15,561 bases of DNA from JBCCFW01 sp039029535. Its GTDB lineage: Bacteria > Acidobacteriota > JBCCFW01. Numbering within the stretch: the stretch's first letter is position 1; every line of letters starts with the position of its first letter. The stretch is taken from the NCBI GenBank assembly GCA_039029535.1, contig JBCCFW010000175.1, positions 1 through 15,561 on the forward strand. Reading direction: 5' to 3'. Position numbers and translations under genes: made by a program. Under the pieces are notes generated by a model. It was not told the origin of the DNA. It saw nothing but the letters and a program-made list of their open reading frames with translations, and made no database searches. Shown piece after piece: positions 1 to 12,322 of this stretch.

Positions 1-4488
<4,488 letters not shown>

Positions 4489-4600
4489 TGCGCGCTCTCC
4501 GACTCGCCCGGTCGAGGCCGGGCAAGTCGGCGATGGGACCGGCTACCGACTGCGGTAGGCTTCTCGCTCCGACCATGCCGGTCGGGGCGTCGCATCTTTC
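4489..4600 (+). other. Intergenic leader with two short hairpins, possible weak terminator
   Basis: This is the spacer between the giant gene and the exported-protein gene. Two perfect 6-bp stems are visible: GCCCGG/CCGGGC at 4506-4511 and 4518-4523 (6-nt loop), and CTACCG/CGGTAG at 4543-4548 and 4553-4558 (4-nt loop). The second is followed by a short pyrimidine-rich stretch (CTTCTCGCTCC). There is no real T-tract, so termination is only a possibility. An in-frame ATG at 4488 that overlaps the upstream stop would translate this stretch, but the peptide has no recognisable character. Confidence 0.3.
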
Positions 4601-4605
4601 GGAGG
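4601..4605 (+). promoter_or_regulatory. Ribosome binding site GGAGG
   Basis: GGAGG lies 5 nt before ATG 4611. It decides the start of the exported protein in favour of 4611 over the in-frame ATG at 4488. Confidence 0.7.
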
Positions 4606-4610
4606 GTCCC

Positions 4611-5180
4611 ATGCTCGTTCGCCGCCTGTCGCTCATCGTCGTCTCGTTCGTGCTGCTCACCGTCCCGGCTCACGCCGGTCTCCTCGAGCGCACCCAGGCG
4701 GAGGAGCTCGTCCACGCCTACATGGAGGCCATGACGACCGAGGGTCTCGGAGCCGTCGGCCCCTACATCGACCCCGAGCAGCTTGGTCAGCTCCGCGACC
4801 TCCTCATGCCGCTCTTCCAGGGCGAAGACGCGAGCACGCAGGCGCAGATGCTCGCGATCATGTTCCCCGGTCAGGAGCTGAGCCTCGGCCAGCTCGGCTC
4901 GGTCGCACCGGACGAGTGGTTCTCTGCCTTCATCCGCCTGCTCGGCGTGAGCGGTCAGCCGCTCCCTACCGTCGAGGGCGGACGCATCCTCGGCTCGGTG
5001 CGCGAGACCGGCGAGCTCATCCACGTCGTCGTCCGTGCCAACACGGTGATCGCCGACACCTCGATCTCCACGATCGACGTCGTGCCGGTTCGCTGCCGTG
5101 GCGGTCGTTGTCGCATCGGCCTCAAGGCCGACCTGCTCGCCGCCGCCCAGGCGATGAGCGCCGCCGCCGGCGGTCGCTGA
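4611..5180 (+). CDS. Small exported protein of unknown function (189 aa)
   Basis: Start ATG 4611 is chosen because a GGAGG site precedes it and the protein then begins with a classical Sec signal peptide: RR at residues 4-5, a hydrophobic core at about 6-18, and an AHA|G cleavage site after residue 22. The mature part (about 167 residues) opens with an acidic helical stretch (TQAEELVHAYMEAMTTEGLG), followed by Leu-rich helices. Its C-terminal half is rich in beta-forming residues with a V-R-C-R-G-G-R-C-R-I motif (Cys about four residues apart), then an Ala-rich tail. The helix-then-sheet order recalls periplasmic NTF2-like or ABC-toluene auxiliary folds, but I do not recognise the family. It lies 22 bp upstream of the GIY-YIG gene, so the two may be co-transcribed. 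Its place after the giant TSP3 gene does not by itself imply a shared job. Confidence 0.8.
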   Translation: MLVRRLSLIVVSFVLLTVPAHAGLLERTQAEELVHAYMEAMTTEGLGAVGPYIDPEQLGQLRDLLMPLFQGEDASTQAQMLAIMFPGQELSLGQLGSVAPDEWFSAFIRLLGVSGQPLPTVEGGRILGSVRETGELIHVVVRANTVIADTSISTIDVVPVRCRGGRCRIGLKADLLAAAQAMSAAAGGR

Positions 5181-5202
5181 GCAGGCCGAGGTCCACGCCC
5201 CG

Positions 5203-5496
5203 GTGACGACCTGGCACGTCTACGTCGTGCGCACGCGCCGGGGCGCGCTCTACACCGGCATCGCCACCGACGTGGAGCGCCGGGTCGCCGAGCACGAGGG
5301 CGACTCGAAGAAGGGCGCCCGCTCCCTGCGAGGTCAGGGCCCGCTCGAGCTCGTCTACCGCGTCGCCCTCGCCGACCGAGCGGAGGCATCGCGAGTGGAA
5401 GCGCTCATCAAGCGTCAGTCGAAGCAGCGCAAGGAGCGCTTCGTGCGCGAGCAGCCTTGCGCCGACACCTTGCGAGGCTTGCTCGACGACGCATGA
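5203..5496 (+). CDS. yhbQ: GIY-YIG nuclease-superfamily protein, YhbQ/UPF0213 type (97 aa)
   Basis: The start is GTG 5203; the only upstream SD-like GAGG is rather far away, so initiation may be weak or coupled to the upstream gene. The GIY-YIG core is seen as HVYVVR (residues 5-10, replacing GIY) and LYTGIATDVERRVAEH (YTG replacing YIG, with the conserved Arg in ERR). A GARSLRGQGPLELVY segment follows, then AEASRVEALIKRQSKQRKERFV, which carries the conserved Glu. Length (about 95 residues) and motif order match the single-domain YhbQ/UPF0213 family, whose E. coli member has been linked to nuclease activity on damaged DNA. The cellular role is not settled. It is not a homing enzyme: there is no DNA-recognition extension and no intron or intein context. 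The gene ends 10 bp from the convergent kinase gene. Confidence 0.85.
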   Translation: MTTWHVYVVRTRRGALYTGIATDVERRVAEHEGDSKKGARSLRGQGPLELVYRVALADRAEASRVEALIKRQSKQRKERFVREQPCADTLRGLLDDA

Positions 5497-5506
5497 GACT
5501 GGGTCG

Positions 5507-8500
5507 TCAGCCGCGTTCGGCCCAGGCCGCGGCGACGGCCCGATGCAGGGCGACGCGCTCGACCAGGGACTCACGGCAGTCCTCGGGAGCGTTGGCCCGG
5601 AGATGCTCCAGCAGCTCGTGGGCCTCGACCAGCTCGCTCGCCTCGCCGCTGGCCTGCCACAGGGCGTGCCGGGCCTGAAGTCGCACCTGAATGCTGCAAC
5701 GGCCGGACTGCTCGGCGTAGATCGCCCGAGCTTCATCCAGGGGCAGGTCGCCGAGACGCGCGCGTTGCACGACGGCCAACAACGGTGAGCCCCGGCGCCG
5801 AGCTCGCGTCGCCGCCTCCGTCGCAGCGTCGAGCAGGCTCCGTGCCTCCTCGACGTCTCCTCGATCCACTGCGCAGCGACCGAGCTGCACGAGGGTCTCG
5901 GAGAGGCCACCGGGATCACCGGCCTCCTCGAACAGTCGCATGGCTTCGCGACGGAGACGCTCGGCCTCGTCCGGGTCCCCTTGCTCCTCGGCGAGCGCAC
6001 CGAGCCGGTGCTGGGCATGGGCCTGGATGAACAAGGTGCCGAGCTCGGTCCCCAGCTCGCGTCCGCGTTGGAGCCAGGTCTCGGCCTCGTCCACCCGTCC
6101 GAGACCCAGCTCGATGCGCCCCACGTTGAGCGTGCCGACGGCGAGCTCACGGCGCTCGTGGATCTCCTCGGCGAGCGTGCACTGACGTCGATAGCTCACC
6201 CGAGCGTCGGCGAGGTATCCGAGGTCGACCTCGATGTTGCCGAGGTAGCCGCAGGCCAGGCACTCACCCCAGCGATCTCCGTGCTCGCGTACCGTGGCCA
6301 TCACCTCGAGCTGCTGGTCCCGCGCCTCGACGTGCCGACCCCGACGCCAGTGACAGAGGGCGATGCCTGCAGCCGCCTGACCGGCGATGCGGTGATCACC
6401 GGCGGCGCTCGCGAGCTCGCGCGCCTGCTCGTAGCGCTCGGCGCCCTCGTCGAACTGATCGCGTGCGGTCATGACGAGCGCGACGCTCCCCAGGGCCACG
6501 GCTTGCAGCCGTCGGTCGCCGTGCTCGCGAGCGATGGCGAGGCTCTCCTCGATCGCGGTGAGCGCCTCGTCGAGACGACCGAGCGCCACGAGGGCGCTCC
6601 CCGCGTTGACCAAGGCGTTGGCTTCCACCGCCCAGTCCCCCGCCTCTCGTCCCAAGCGCGCCGCCTCGTTCCAGGCCTCGAGGGACTCCGGCCGTTGCGT
6701 CGTGCGATAGAGCAACGTCGCCCGCGCCTCCTCGACACGAGCCCGCAGCCCGGTGTCGTCGAGCTCCTCGGCCAGGGTGCGCGCCGTGTCGATGACGGCC
6801 GCCTGCTCCTCGCGTCGCGCGAGCACCTCGAGGAAGCCGAGCTGCGACAGCAGGACCTCCACGTGTCGCTGCGGCGTCAGGCCGTCATCAGAGGCCAGCA
6901 GGAGATCGACCAGCGCCAGCCCTTCCTCGTTGCGATGACTCGCCGCGAGATAGCTCAATGCCGTCGTCGCGAGCGGCAATCCGGCAGCGGGTCGGCTGCC
7001 CCGCAGGTGGTGCAGCGCGACGAGATGCGCCACGCAACCGCTCACCGTCTCGGGGTCGTCTCCCTCACGACGCAGCAGGGCCTCGGCGAAGAGCGCGTGG
7101 TACTCCTCACGGAGCCGGCCGGGCAGCTCGCCGTGCAGGACTTCCTGCACCTGATGGTGGTCGAAGCGGTAGCGACGACCCGCCGGCTGCACGAGCCCGT
7201 GAGCGCGCTCGAGCTCGGCGAGATCTTGCAGCACGCTCACCAGCGGTCGTCCCAGCGAGTCGGCGACCAGCTCGGCGTCGAACTCGTGTCCCTGGATGGC
7301 AGCGGCATCGAGGATGGAGCGCTCGTCACGCGACAGCTCACGCAGCCGGCCGGCGATGAGGTCCCGGACGGCCGACGGCACTTCCAGCTCGTCGAGGGGT
7401 CGTGCCTGAAGGCAGGTCCCGTCGGGCATGCGCTCGATGAAGCCGCCGTCGCGCAGGCTCCGAAGCATCTCGAAGACGAAGAACGGCACGCCGTCGGACT
7501 TGTACGCGACCTTGCCGCCGAGCCGCTCCGCCAGCTCCTCGCTGCCGAAGGCCTCGCGCAGCAGCTCGACGACCTCCCGCGGCGAGAGCCGCGACAGGTC
7601 GATGCGGGTCGCGTCCGTCAGCTCACCGAGCTCGGCCTGCACGCCGCCAGTGGGATCGGGGCGACTCGTCAACACGACGAGCGCGCGGTGACCCGCCGCC
7701 GCCCTTGCGAGAGCACCGGCGAGCGCCCGTCCCTCACGAGGTGCGAAGTGCAGGTCGTCCACGACCCAGAGGCAGGGCGCCTCCCGCGCGAAGCCTTGCA
7801 GCAGCAGCGAGCAAGCGGTCTCGAGCACGCCGGCTTCGAGACCCAGCTCGGCAGCCGGCCTCTCGCGACGCACGAAGGCGGCCAGGGGTCGGGCCAGGGC
7901 CGACGCCGGCGCGAGGTAGGGCGCCATCGCGTCTTCCAGCGGTCCCCAGCCGAGCTTGTTCTCGATGGCCTCGAGCAGGCCCCGCATCCCGCCCGTCGGT
8001 GGGAAGCTCCCGTACAGGAAGTGTCCCTCGGGCTCGGACCGTGCCGCGAGGGAGAGGATCGCGTCGACCAGCCGGGACTTGCCCAGGCCGGCCTCGCCTT
8101 CGACATGAACGACGGCGCCCTTCCCGTCGCGAGCCGCCTGCCAGGCCGCCTCGAGAACGGCGAGCTCGTCCTTGCGACCGTGCAGCTCCGTGTGACGACG
8201 GACGGGGACCTGTGGCAACGGCACGATGGCCGCCCCCGCGATGGACGCCGGACCGCGGTCAGACCACCAGGCACCCCGCTCGCCTTCCTCGAGCACGGTG
8301 AGCAGCTCCCGACCGGAGCTGAAGCGATCGTCCGGCTCGCGCGCCATCAGCGTGGCGACGACCTCGCTGAAGAAGCGCGAGAGCTCGGCGTTGCGCTCGC
8401 AGGCCAGGGGCGGCGTGCTGGTCATCCGCGCGCCGATGGTGGCGGCGACCGTGGCCCGACGGAACGGGCTCTCCCCCGTCGCCAGCTCGTAGAGCGAGAT

Positions 8501-9328
8501 CCCGAGGGCGTGGAGGTCGGTCGCCGGCCCGAGCGTCCCGCCCTCGAGCTGCTCGGGGGCCGCGTAGCTCAGCGAGCCGACGAACTGCCCTTCGCGGGTC
8601 AGGGTGGCGTCTTGCTCCTCGAGCCGCGCGACCCCCAGGTCCATGAGACGCACCTGCTGATCTTCGGTGATGAGCAGGTTGTCGGGCTTGATGTCGCGGT
8701 GCACGACACCGGCGTCGTGCACCGCGGTCAGACCCTCGGCCACCTGGCGTGCGATCTCACGCAGCAAGGCCTCGGGCACCACGCCGAGCTCCGAGAGCAG
8801 GCGACGCAAGGTGCGTCCGCGCACGAGCTCCATGACGAAGTAGTGGATGGTCCGGCCACCCGTCTCGACCGAGCCGGCCTCGAGCGTGCGGACGACGTTG
8901 GGATGAGACACGGCGCGACCGGCCGCGACCTCGCGATGGAAGCGCTGGACGAGATCGAGCGAGCCGACCACCCGTGGATGGAGCACCTTGACCGCGACCG
9001 CCTCGTCCGTGCGGGTGTCGCGGGCCTCGAGCACGACACCCATGCCACCGCGCCCGAGCTCCTTGCCCAGGACGTGGGGGCCGAGCCGATCGGGCAACGC
9101 GAGCGTGCAGGGCTCGCCGGTGCTGGGCAGGGTCTCGGCCAGCTCCAGGGCCGGCATGAGCTCACCGGTGGGTGGTCCCTCGTCGCCGAGCAGCTCCTCG
9201 ACCTCGCGACGCAGCCCGGGATCGTCGGCGCAGTTGCGATCGAGGAAGAGACGCCGTGCCTCGGGCGGGAGCTCGCTCGCCTGGCTCAGGACCTGGCGCA
9301 GGCGTCGATGTCGCTCCGGATCCGACAC
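5507..9328 (-). CDS. Ser/Thr protein kinase fused to STAND/AAA_16-type ATPase and TPR region (1273 aa)
   Basis: The start is GTG 9326-9328, preceded by GGAGGA; the longer frame upstream runs back into the sigma-factor gene. Residues 5-50 form the helical leader (LPPEARRLFLDRNC...LRREVEELL) common in kinases paired with ECF factors. The kinase domain is at about 85-345, with P-loop LGRGGMGVV (91-99), VAVK Lys114, HRDIKPDN (catalytic Asp212), DLG in place of DFG (Asp230) and APE (257-259). All catalytic residues are present. A STAND/AAA_16-like ATPase follows, with Walker A GEAGLGKS (411-418) and Walker B LWVVDDLHF (520-528), then a winged-helix-like stretch near 720. TPR-type helical repeats fill about 780-1200, for example ANALVNAGSALVALGRLDEA. 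No TM helix is seen, so it is probably cytoplasmic. Known relatives act as signal-integrating kinases with protein-binding TPRs. It lies 103 bp downstream of the sigma factor and is likely co-transcribed with it. Confidence 0.93.
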   Translation of the reverse strand: MSDPERHRRLRQVLSQASELPPEARRLFLDRNCADDPGLRREVEELLGDEGPPTGELMPALELAETLPSTGEPCTLALPDRLGPHVLGKELGRGGMGVVLEARDTRTDEAVAVKVLHPRVVGSLDLVQRFHREVAAGRAVSHPNVVRTLEAGSVETGGRTIHYFVMELVRGRTLRRLLSELGVVPEALLREIARQVAEGLTAVHDAGVVHRDIKPDNLLITEDQQVRLMDLGVARLEEQDATLTREGQFVGSLSYAAPEQLEGGTLGPATDLHALGISLYELATGESPFRRATVAATIGARMTSTPPLACERNAELSRFFSEVVATLMAREPDDRFSSGRELLTVLEEGERGAWWSDRGPASIAGAAIVPLPQVPVRRHTELHGRKDELAVLEAAWQAARDGKGAVVHVEGEAGLGKSRLVDAILSLAARSEPEGHFLYGSFPPTGGMRGLLEAIENKLGWGPLEDAMAPYLAPASALARPLAAFVRRERPAAELGLEAGVLETACSLLLQGFAREAPCLWVVDDLHFAPREGRALAGALARAAAGHRALVVLTSRPDPTGGVQAELGELTDATRIDLSRLSPREVVELLREAFGSEELAERLGGKVAYKSDGVPFFVFEMLRSLRDGGFIERMPDGTCLQARPLDELEVPSAVRDLIAGRLRELSRDERSILDAAAIQGHEFDAELVADSLGRPLVSVLQDLAELERAHGLVQPAGRRYRFDHHQVQEVLHGELPGRLREEYHALFAEALLRREGDDPETVSGCVAHLVALHHLRGSRPAAGLPLATTALSYLAASHRNEEGLALVDLLLASDDGLTPQRHVEVLLSQLGFLEVLARREEQAAVIDTARTLAEELDDTGLRARVEEARATLLYRTTQRPESLEAWNEAARLGREAGDWAVEANALVNAGSALVALGRLDEALTAIEESLAIAREHGDRRLQAVALGSVALVMTARDQFDEGAERYEQARELASAAGDHRIAGQAAAGIALCHWRRGRHVEARDQQLEVMATVREHGDRWGECLACGYLGNIEVDLGYLADARVSYRRQCTLAEEIHERRELAVGTLNVGRIELGLGRVDEAETWLQRGRELGTELGTLFIQAHAQHRLGALAEEQGDPDEAERLRREAMRLFEEAGDPGGLSETLVQLGRCAVDRGDVEEARSLLDAATEAATRARRRGSPLLAVVQRARLGDLPLDEARAIYAEQSGRCSIQVRLQARHALWQASGEASELVEAHELLEHLRANAPEDCRESLVERVALHRAVAAAWAERG

Positions 9329-9431
9329 GGGCCGGTCCTCCGGGAGGGGGCGTGGCAGGGACGTCGTCGAGGAGGATCGTAGCAGCGCGCCCTGGGCGAG
9401 ACGCGGACCGCGTGCTACACGCAGGTTCGGG
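9329..9431 (-). other. Sigma factor-kinase intercistronic spacer
   Basis: This 103-bp spacer holds a small stem-loop just after the sigma stop (GCGTG/CACGC at 9410-9414 and 9418-9422, 3-nt loop) with no T-tract, and the kinase RBS at its far end. I see no convincing promoter, so read-through from the sigma gene is the simplest reading. Confidence 0.35.
9336..9341 (-). promoter_or_regulatory. Ribosome binding site GGAGGA for the kinase
   Basis: TCCTCC on the plus strand reads GGAGGA on the minus strand, 7 nt before GTG 9328. It fixes the kinase start downstream of the much longer open frame. Confidence 0.75.
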
Positions 9432-9995
9432 CTAGACGCCGAGCTCGCGGACGAGCCAGGACTTGGCGACCTTCCAGTCGAGCTCGACGGTCCGCAGCGA
9501 CACGCCGAGGACCTCGGCGATCTCCTTGTTGGCGAGACCGGCGAAGAAGCGCAGCTCGGCGACCTTGGCCTGACGCTCGTCGAGCTCGGCCAGCTTCTCC
9601 AGCGCCTGATGGACGGCGAGAGCGTCGACGAGACCTGACCAGCCGTCATCTTCTGCGTCGGTGAGGGTCACCTGCTGGACGTCACCACCTCGCTTCTGGG
9701 CGGCCTTGTCGCGGGCGTGGTTGACCAGCACCTGTCGCATGGCCCGGGCAGCCACCGCGAAGAAGTGCGCGCGGTCCTGCCAGCCCTGACCGCGAGACGC
9801 CGCCTGGGCGACCTTGAGGTAGGCCTCGTGCACGACCGCCGTGGGCTGGAGGGTGTGCTGCTTCGGCTGGGAGCGGAACACGCTCCGCGCCAGGCCGCGC
9901 AGCTCGGGGTAGAGGATGTCGAAGAGCTCCTCCCCCGCCGTCGCGTCGCCCTCGCGCAGCCGGCTCAGCAGTCCCTCGACTCGGTCGTCGTCCAT
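9432..9995 (-). CDS. ECF-type RNA polymerase sigma factor, Sigma70_ECF / TIGR02999-like (187 aa)
   Basis: The opening RVEGLLSRLREGDATAGEELF and the segment LYPELRGLARSVF at residues 29-40 are typical of this ECF subfamily. TLQPTAVVHEAYLKV (48-62) and the region-2 motif HFFAVAARAMRQVLVNHAR (77-95) with KRGG (101-104) are close to diagnostic. Region 4 at about 130-185 carries the HTH NKEIAEVLGVSLRTVELDWK. ATG 9995 gives the usual family length, but its SD is weak. GTG 10001, ATG 10014 and even ATG 10202 are in the same frame. This sigma subfamily is often encoded next to a Ser/Thr kinase, as here (kinase start 103 bp downstream). It would direct RNA polymerase to a specific regulon, possibly under control of that kinase. 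No anti-sigma gene is present. The upstream neighbour is a DoxX-like gene in the same orientation. Confidence 0.9.
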   Translation of the reverse strand: MDDDRVEGLLSRLREGDATAGEELFDILYPELRGLARSVFRSQPKQHTLQPTAVVHEAYLKVAQAASRGQGWQDRAHFFAVAARAMRQVLVNHARDKAAQKRGGDVQQVTLTDAEDDGWSGLVDALAVHQALEKLAELDERQAKVAELRFFAGLANKEIAEVLGVSLRTVELDWKVAKSWLVRELGV

Positions 9996-10203
9996 GCTCA
10001 CGCGAGCCAGCATGGTCAGCCAGGCCGGGAATGTCGAGAGCGAGGCCGACCAGATGCCGCAGCGACCGGTCCGTCGCGCCCGTCGGTGGCACAGGGTGAC
10101 CCAGAGCAGGTCGATGAGCGTTCGCGCCGGCAGCGTGGCGGCGGCCACCGGCAGGGCCGCGATCGTCGGGACCTCGCGGGTCGTCCACCCTCCCTTGCTC
10201 ATC
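9996..10203 (-). other. 208-bp leader between the DoxX-like and sigma genes, possible N-terminal extension of the sigma factor
   Basis: The sigma-factor frame stays open upstream to ATG 10202, one base after the DoxX-like TGA (TGAGATGAG). It would add 69 residues, beginning MSKGGWTTREVP. Third positions in the stretch are mostly G/C, as in coding DNA, but the peptide is Arg/Trp/Leu-rich without a recognisable domain and has no good SD of its own. It may be an untranslated leader holding the sigma promoter, or a real extension; I cannot decide between them. Confidence 0.35.
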
Positions 10204-10764
10204 TCAGGCCGCCCGCTTCCGGAAGTCGGCCGGCGGGATGACCTCGCTCGGGTCACCGGCTGCGACGTCCTGCGGGGCTCGGGCGAAGACCCGTCGACGC
10301 CGTCCGTCGAGTCGACCGACCAGCGTGAGGCCGGCGCCGACGAGGACGAGGTTCTTGACCATGTACTGCCCTTCGAGCGTGAGCGCATGCGGGAAGCGGG
10401 TCCACACCTCGTCCGGGCAGGTCAGCACGGGCAAGCAGGTGCCACCGAGGTGGAAGAAGAGGAGCAGCAGGGTCAGCCGCGGCAGGCGGCCGGTCATCAG
10501 CCCGAGACCGAGACCGCACTCCCAGGCAGCGAGGAGCGGGACGAACCAGCTCGGGTCGACGAGCGGGCTCACGGTCTTGGTCAGGAGCTGCTCGGCCGGT
10601 GACAGGCCCGGCACGAGCTTGAGCAGGCCGAACCACGCGAAGACGACGCCGAGTCCGACTCGCAGCACGGTCGCCCCGTGTCGGGCGGACCAGTGGGTGA
10701 CGCGGCGCTCGAGGAGAGCGAGACGTCGTGACGGGGTGTAGAGCGGAGCGCTGAGGGTGATCAT
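10204..10764 (-). CDS. DoxX-like / DUF417-like small integral membrane protein (186 aa)
   Basis: Four hydrophobic segments are visible at about residues 31-51 (VLRVGLGVVFAWFGLLKLV), 73-91, 95-115 and 135-151. The first carries the R-x-G-L-G-x-V-F-x-W-F-G-x-x-K-L signature of the DoxX superfamily. The last is preceded by LTLEGQYMVKNL, also common in DoxX/DUF417 proteins. A Cys pair (about residues 110 and 116) sits in the periplasmic or membrane-edge loop LGGTCLPVLTCPDEVW. Family members are inner-membrane proteins linked to quinone or thiol redox processes and to oxidative stress in mycobacteria, but a biochemical role here is not established. ATG 10764 lies 13 bp after the peroxidase stop, so the two are almost surely one operon. 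An Arg-rich cytoplasmic tail follows the last helix. Confidence 0.8.
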   Translation of the reverse strand: MITLSAPLYTPSRRLALLERRVTHWSARHGATVLRVGLGVVFAWFGLLKLVPGLSPAEQLLTKTVSPLVDPSWFVPLLAAWECGLGLGLMTGRLPRLTLLLLFFHLGGTCLPVLTCPDEVWTRFPHALTLEGQYMVKNLVLVGAGLTLVGRLDGRRRRVFARAPQDVAAGDPSEVIPPADFRKRAA

Positions 10765-10777
10765 GACGACAGGTCCC

Positions 10778-12247
10778 TCAGTCGGCGACGGGGAGGCCGC
10801 TGGGCACGCGGTCGGGAACGAGATGGCCGAGGTCGCGCGATCGGGGGTCGGTGAGACTGCGTAGGAAGGCCAGGACCTGCTCGACCTCGGCGTCGGTCAA
10901 CACGACGGGGGCGAGCTCGTTGGCCTCGGCGATGGCGCCGCGCAGCTTCGTCTGCGACTGCACCCAGCCGTCGCGTCGCAGCCAGCCCTCGCGCCGGCTT
11001 CCGGACAGCCACTCCTGGCCGAGACGGTCACCGGACGCGGAGAGCTCCAGCGCGTCGGTCAGCGGGGGCAGCGCGTCGTCGTCGAGCACGTAGCGCTCGA
11101 GGGCTGCGAGGGGATCGAGATGATGACGAACGATGTCTTCGAGCGTCGCGTAGGCGCCGTCGTGGCCCCACGGCCCGGTGATCTCGACGTTGCGGAGCGA
11201 GGGGGTGCGGAAGGCGAAGCGGTCTTCGTCGCGGCTGGTGACCCGCTCCCGGCCGTGGTCTTCCAGGAAGGTGTTGAGCCCGGTGGCACGCCAGTACGAG
11301 TCGTCACGTCCGTCACCCTTGCCGGGTCCGACCTGGGGCATGCCGATGGCGTGGAAGTCGTGATCGGTCTGGAGCGGACCGGCGTGGCAGCCGCTGCAGC
11401 CGGCCTTGCCCTCGAAGAGCTCGAGACCGGCGAGCGCCTCGGCATCGAGCGCGTCCTCACCGCGGAGGTGACGGTCGTAGGGGCTGTCGTCGGCGCGGAA
11501 GGCGGTCGACTCGAAGGCCGCGAGGGCGTTGGCCGCGTGGACGAAGGTGATGTCCTCGGGCTGCTCGATCGCGTCGGGGTAGGCCTCGGAGAAGAGCGCG
11601 ACGTACTCGGGGATCGCGGCCAGCCGTCCGGCGAGCAGCTCCCAGACCCCGCCCTTGCCAGCCATGTTGTTGAGCGAGCGGGCGTCGGCGACGGGGTTCT
11701 CACCACGCTGTCCCGCCATCTCGGTGGGTGAGGTCACCGGGAACATGGCCTGGGCGGCGAGGGCGTTGTCGAGCCCCTCGGGGAGCTTCCAGCGAGCGGG
11801 GGTGATGAAGCCGCCCTCGTAGTGACCGTTGGTGTCGAGCTCGACCCGGCCGTCGTGGAAGAAGCGCGTGAACTCGCGAGCACCGAGGTTGAACAACGCC
11901 GGCGAGTTGCGGGGGACGCGCTCGTGAACACCGGTCTCCTTGGTGCTGCCGGGGTGACGGTCGGGACCGAGTCCCTCCGCACCTTCGCCGAAGCCGAGGG
12001 CCACGCCATCGGTGGTCCCGTGCTCGGGGTGATGACAGGTGGCGCAGGAGACGTTCTCGTTGCCGCTCAAGACCTTGTCGAAGAAGAGGAATCGGCCGAG
12101 CTCGACCTTGGCCTTCGAGGGCGCGCCGTCCTCGTGGAAGTCGGCGTTGGTGAGGGGCGAGAGCTGCACGACCGAGGCGGCGCCGAGGGGCGGCGCGAAG
12201 AGGAGCAGGGCTCCGAGGAAGGGGGCGGCGGGGCTCAACGTGCGCAT
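10778..12247 (-). CDS. Exported di-haem cytochrome c peroxidase / MauG family protein (489 aa)
   Basis: Start ATG 12247 is chosen over the longer frame because a GGAG site lies 6 nt upstream and the protein then starts with a signal peptide (hydrophobic core at about 8-20, cleavage near LGA|AS). There are two CxxCH c-type haem sites: CATCH at 68-72 and CSGCH at 284-288. Family landmarks include LGRFLFFD before haem 1, RNSPALFN and FFHDGRVE (about 113-136), TSPTEMAG (172-179), and FRTPSLRNVEITGPWGHDGAY in the C-terminal half. The family reduces H2O2 with electrons from small c-type donors, or (MauG-like) performs oxidations through a high-valent haem state. Which applies cannot be told from sequence alone. 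It is longer than classical CcpA (about 320-350 residues), with extra sequence between the haems and after haem 2. It is followed at 13 bp by the DoxX-like gene. Confidence 0.92.
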   Translation of the reverse strand: MRTLSPAAPFLGALLLFAPPLGAASVVQLSPLTNADFHEDGAPSKAKVELGRFLFFDKVLSGNENVSCATCHHPEHGTTDGVALGFGEGAEGLGPDRHPGSTKETGVHERVPRNSPALFNLGAREFTRFFHDGRVELDTNGHYEGGFITPARWKLPEGLDNALAAQAMFPVTSPTEMAGQRGENPVADARSLNNMAGKGGVWELLAGRLAAIPEYVALFSEAYPDAIEQPEDITFVHAANALAAFESTAFRADDSPYDRHLRGEDALDAEALAGLELFEGKAGCSGCHAGPLQTDHDFHAIGMPQVGPGKGDGRDDSYWRATGLNTFLEDHGRERVTSRDEDRFAFRTPSLRNVEITGPWGHDGAYATLEDIVRHHLDPLAALERYVLDDDALPPLTDALELSASGDRLGQEWLSGSRREGWLRRDGWVQSQTKLRGAIAEANELAPVVLTDAEVEQVLAFLRSLTDPRSRDLGHLVPDRVPSGLPVAD

Positions 12248-12253
12248 GACGAA

Positions 12254-12257
12254 CTCC
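12254..12257 (-). promoter_or_regulatory. Ribosome binding site GGAG for the peroxidase
   Basis: CTCC on the plus strand reads GGAG on the minus strand, 6 nt before ATG 12247. It supports that start over the 28-residue longer frame beginning near 12331. Confidence 0.6.
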
Positions 12258-12273
12258 GAGTGGCGAAGATGGC

Positions 12274-12322
12274 GAGGGAGAAAGAGAGGAGCCGCCGTCC
12301 GGCTGAGGAGGACGGCGGCTCC
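12274..12322 (-). terminator. Strong stem-loop terminator with pyrimidine tail, between exported-protein and peroxidase genes
   Basis: There is a perfect 13-bp inverted repeat: GGAGCCGCCGTCC at 12288-12300 and its complement at 12310-12322, with a 9-nt loop. On the minus strand the stem is followed by TCTCTTTCTCCCTC (12287-12274), a U/C-rich tail, and it starts only 12 nt after the stop codon at 12335. Position and form fit an intrinsic terminator of the upstream gene. The peroxidase would then depend on read-through or on a promoter hidden in the remaining short spacer. Confidence 0.8.

Noticed and set aside
5203..5496. GIY-YIG protein as a homing endonuclease or part of a mobile element.
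   Set aside because: Its length, motif spacing and lack of a DNA-recognition tail fit the chromosomal YhbQ/UPF0213 family, and no intron, terminal repeat or integrase is nearby.
5981..9382. Plus-strand open frame of 1133 codons antisense to the kinase.
   Set aside because: It is a mirror of a high-GC3 gene. The minus strand encodes intact kinase, ATPase and TPR motifs, while the plus translation is low-complexity with no family signature.
9329..9649. Longer kinase reading frame reaching 9649.
   Set aside because: It overlaps the sigma-factor coding region; the GTG at 9328 has a strong GGAGGA and starts at the family's usual N-terminal leader.
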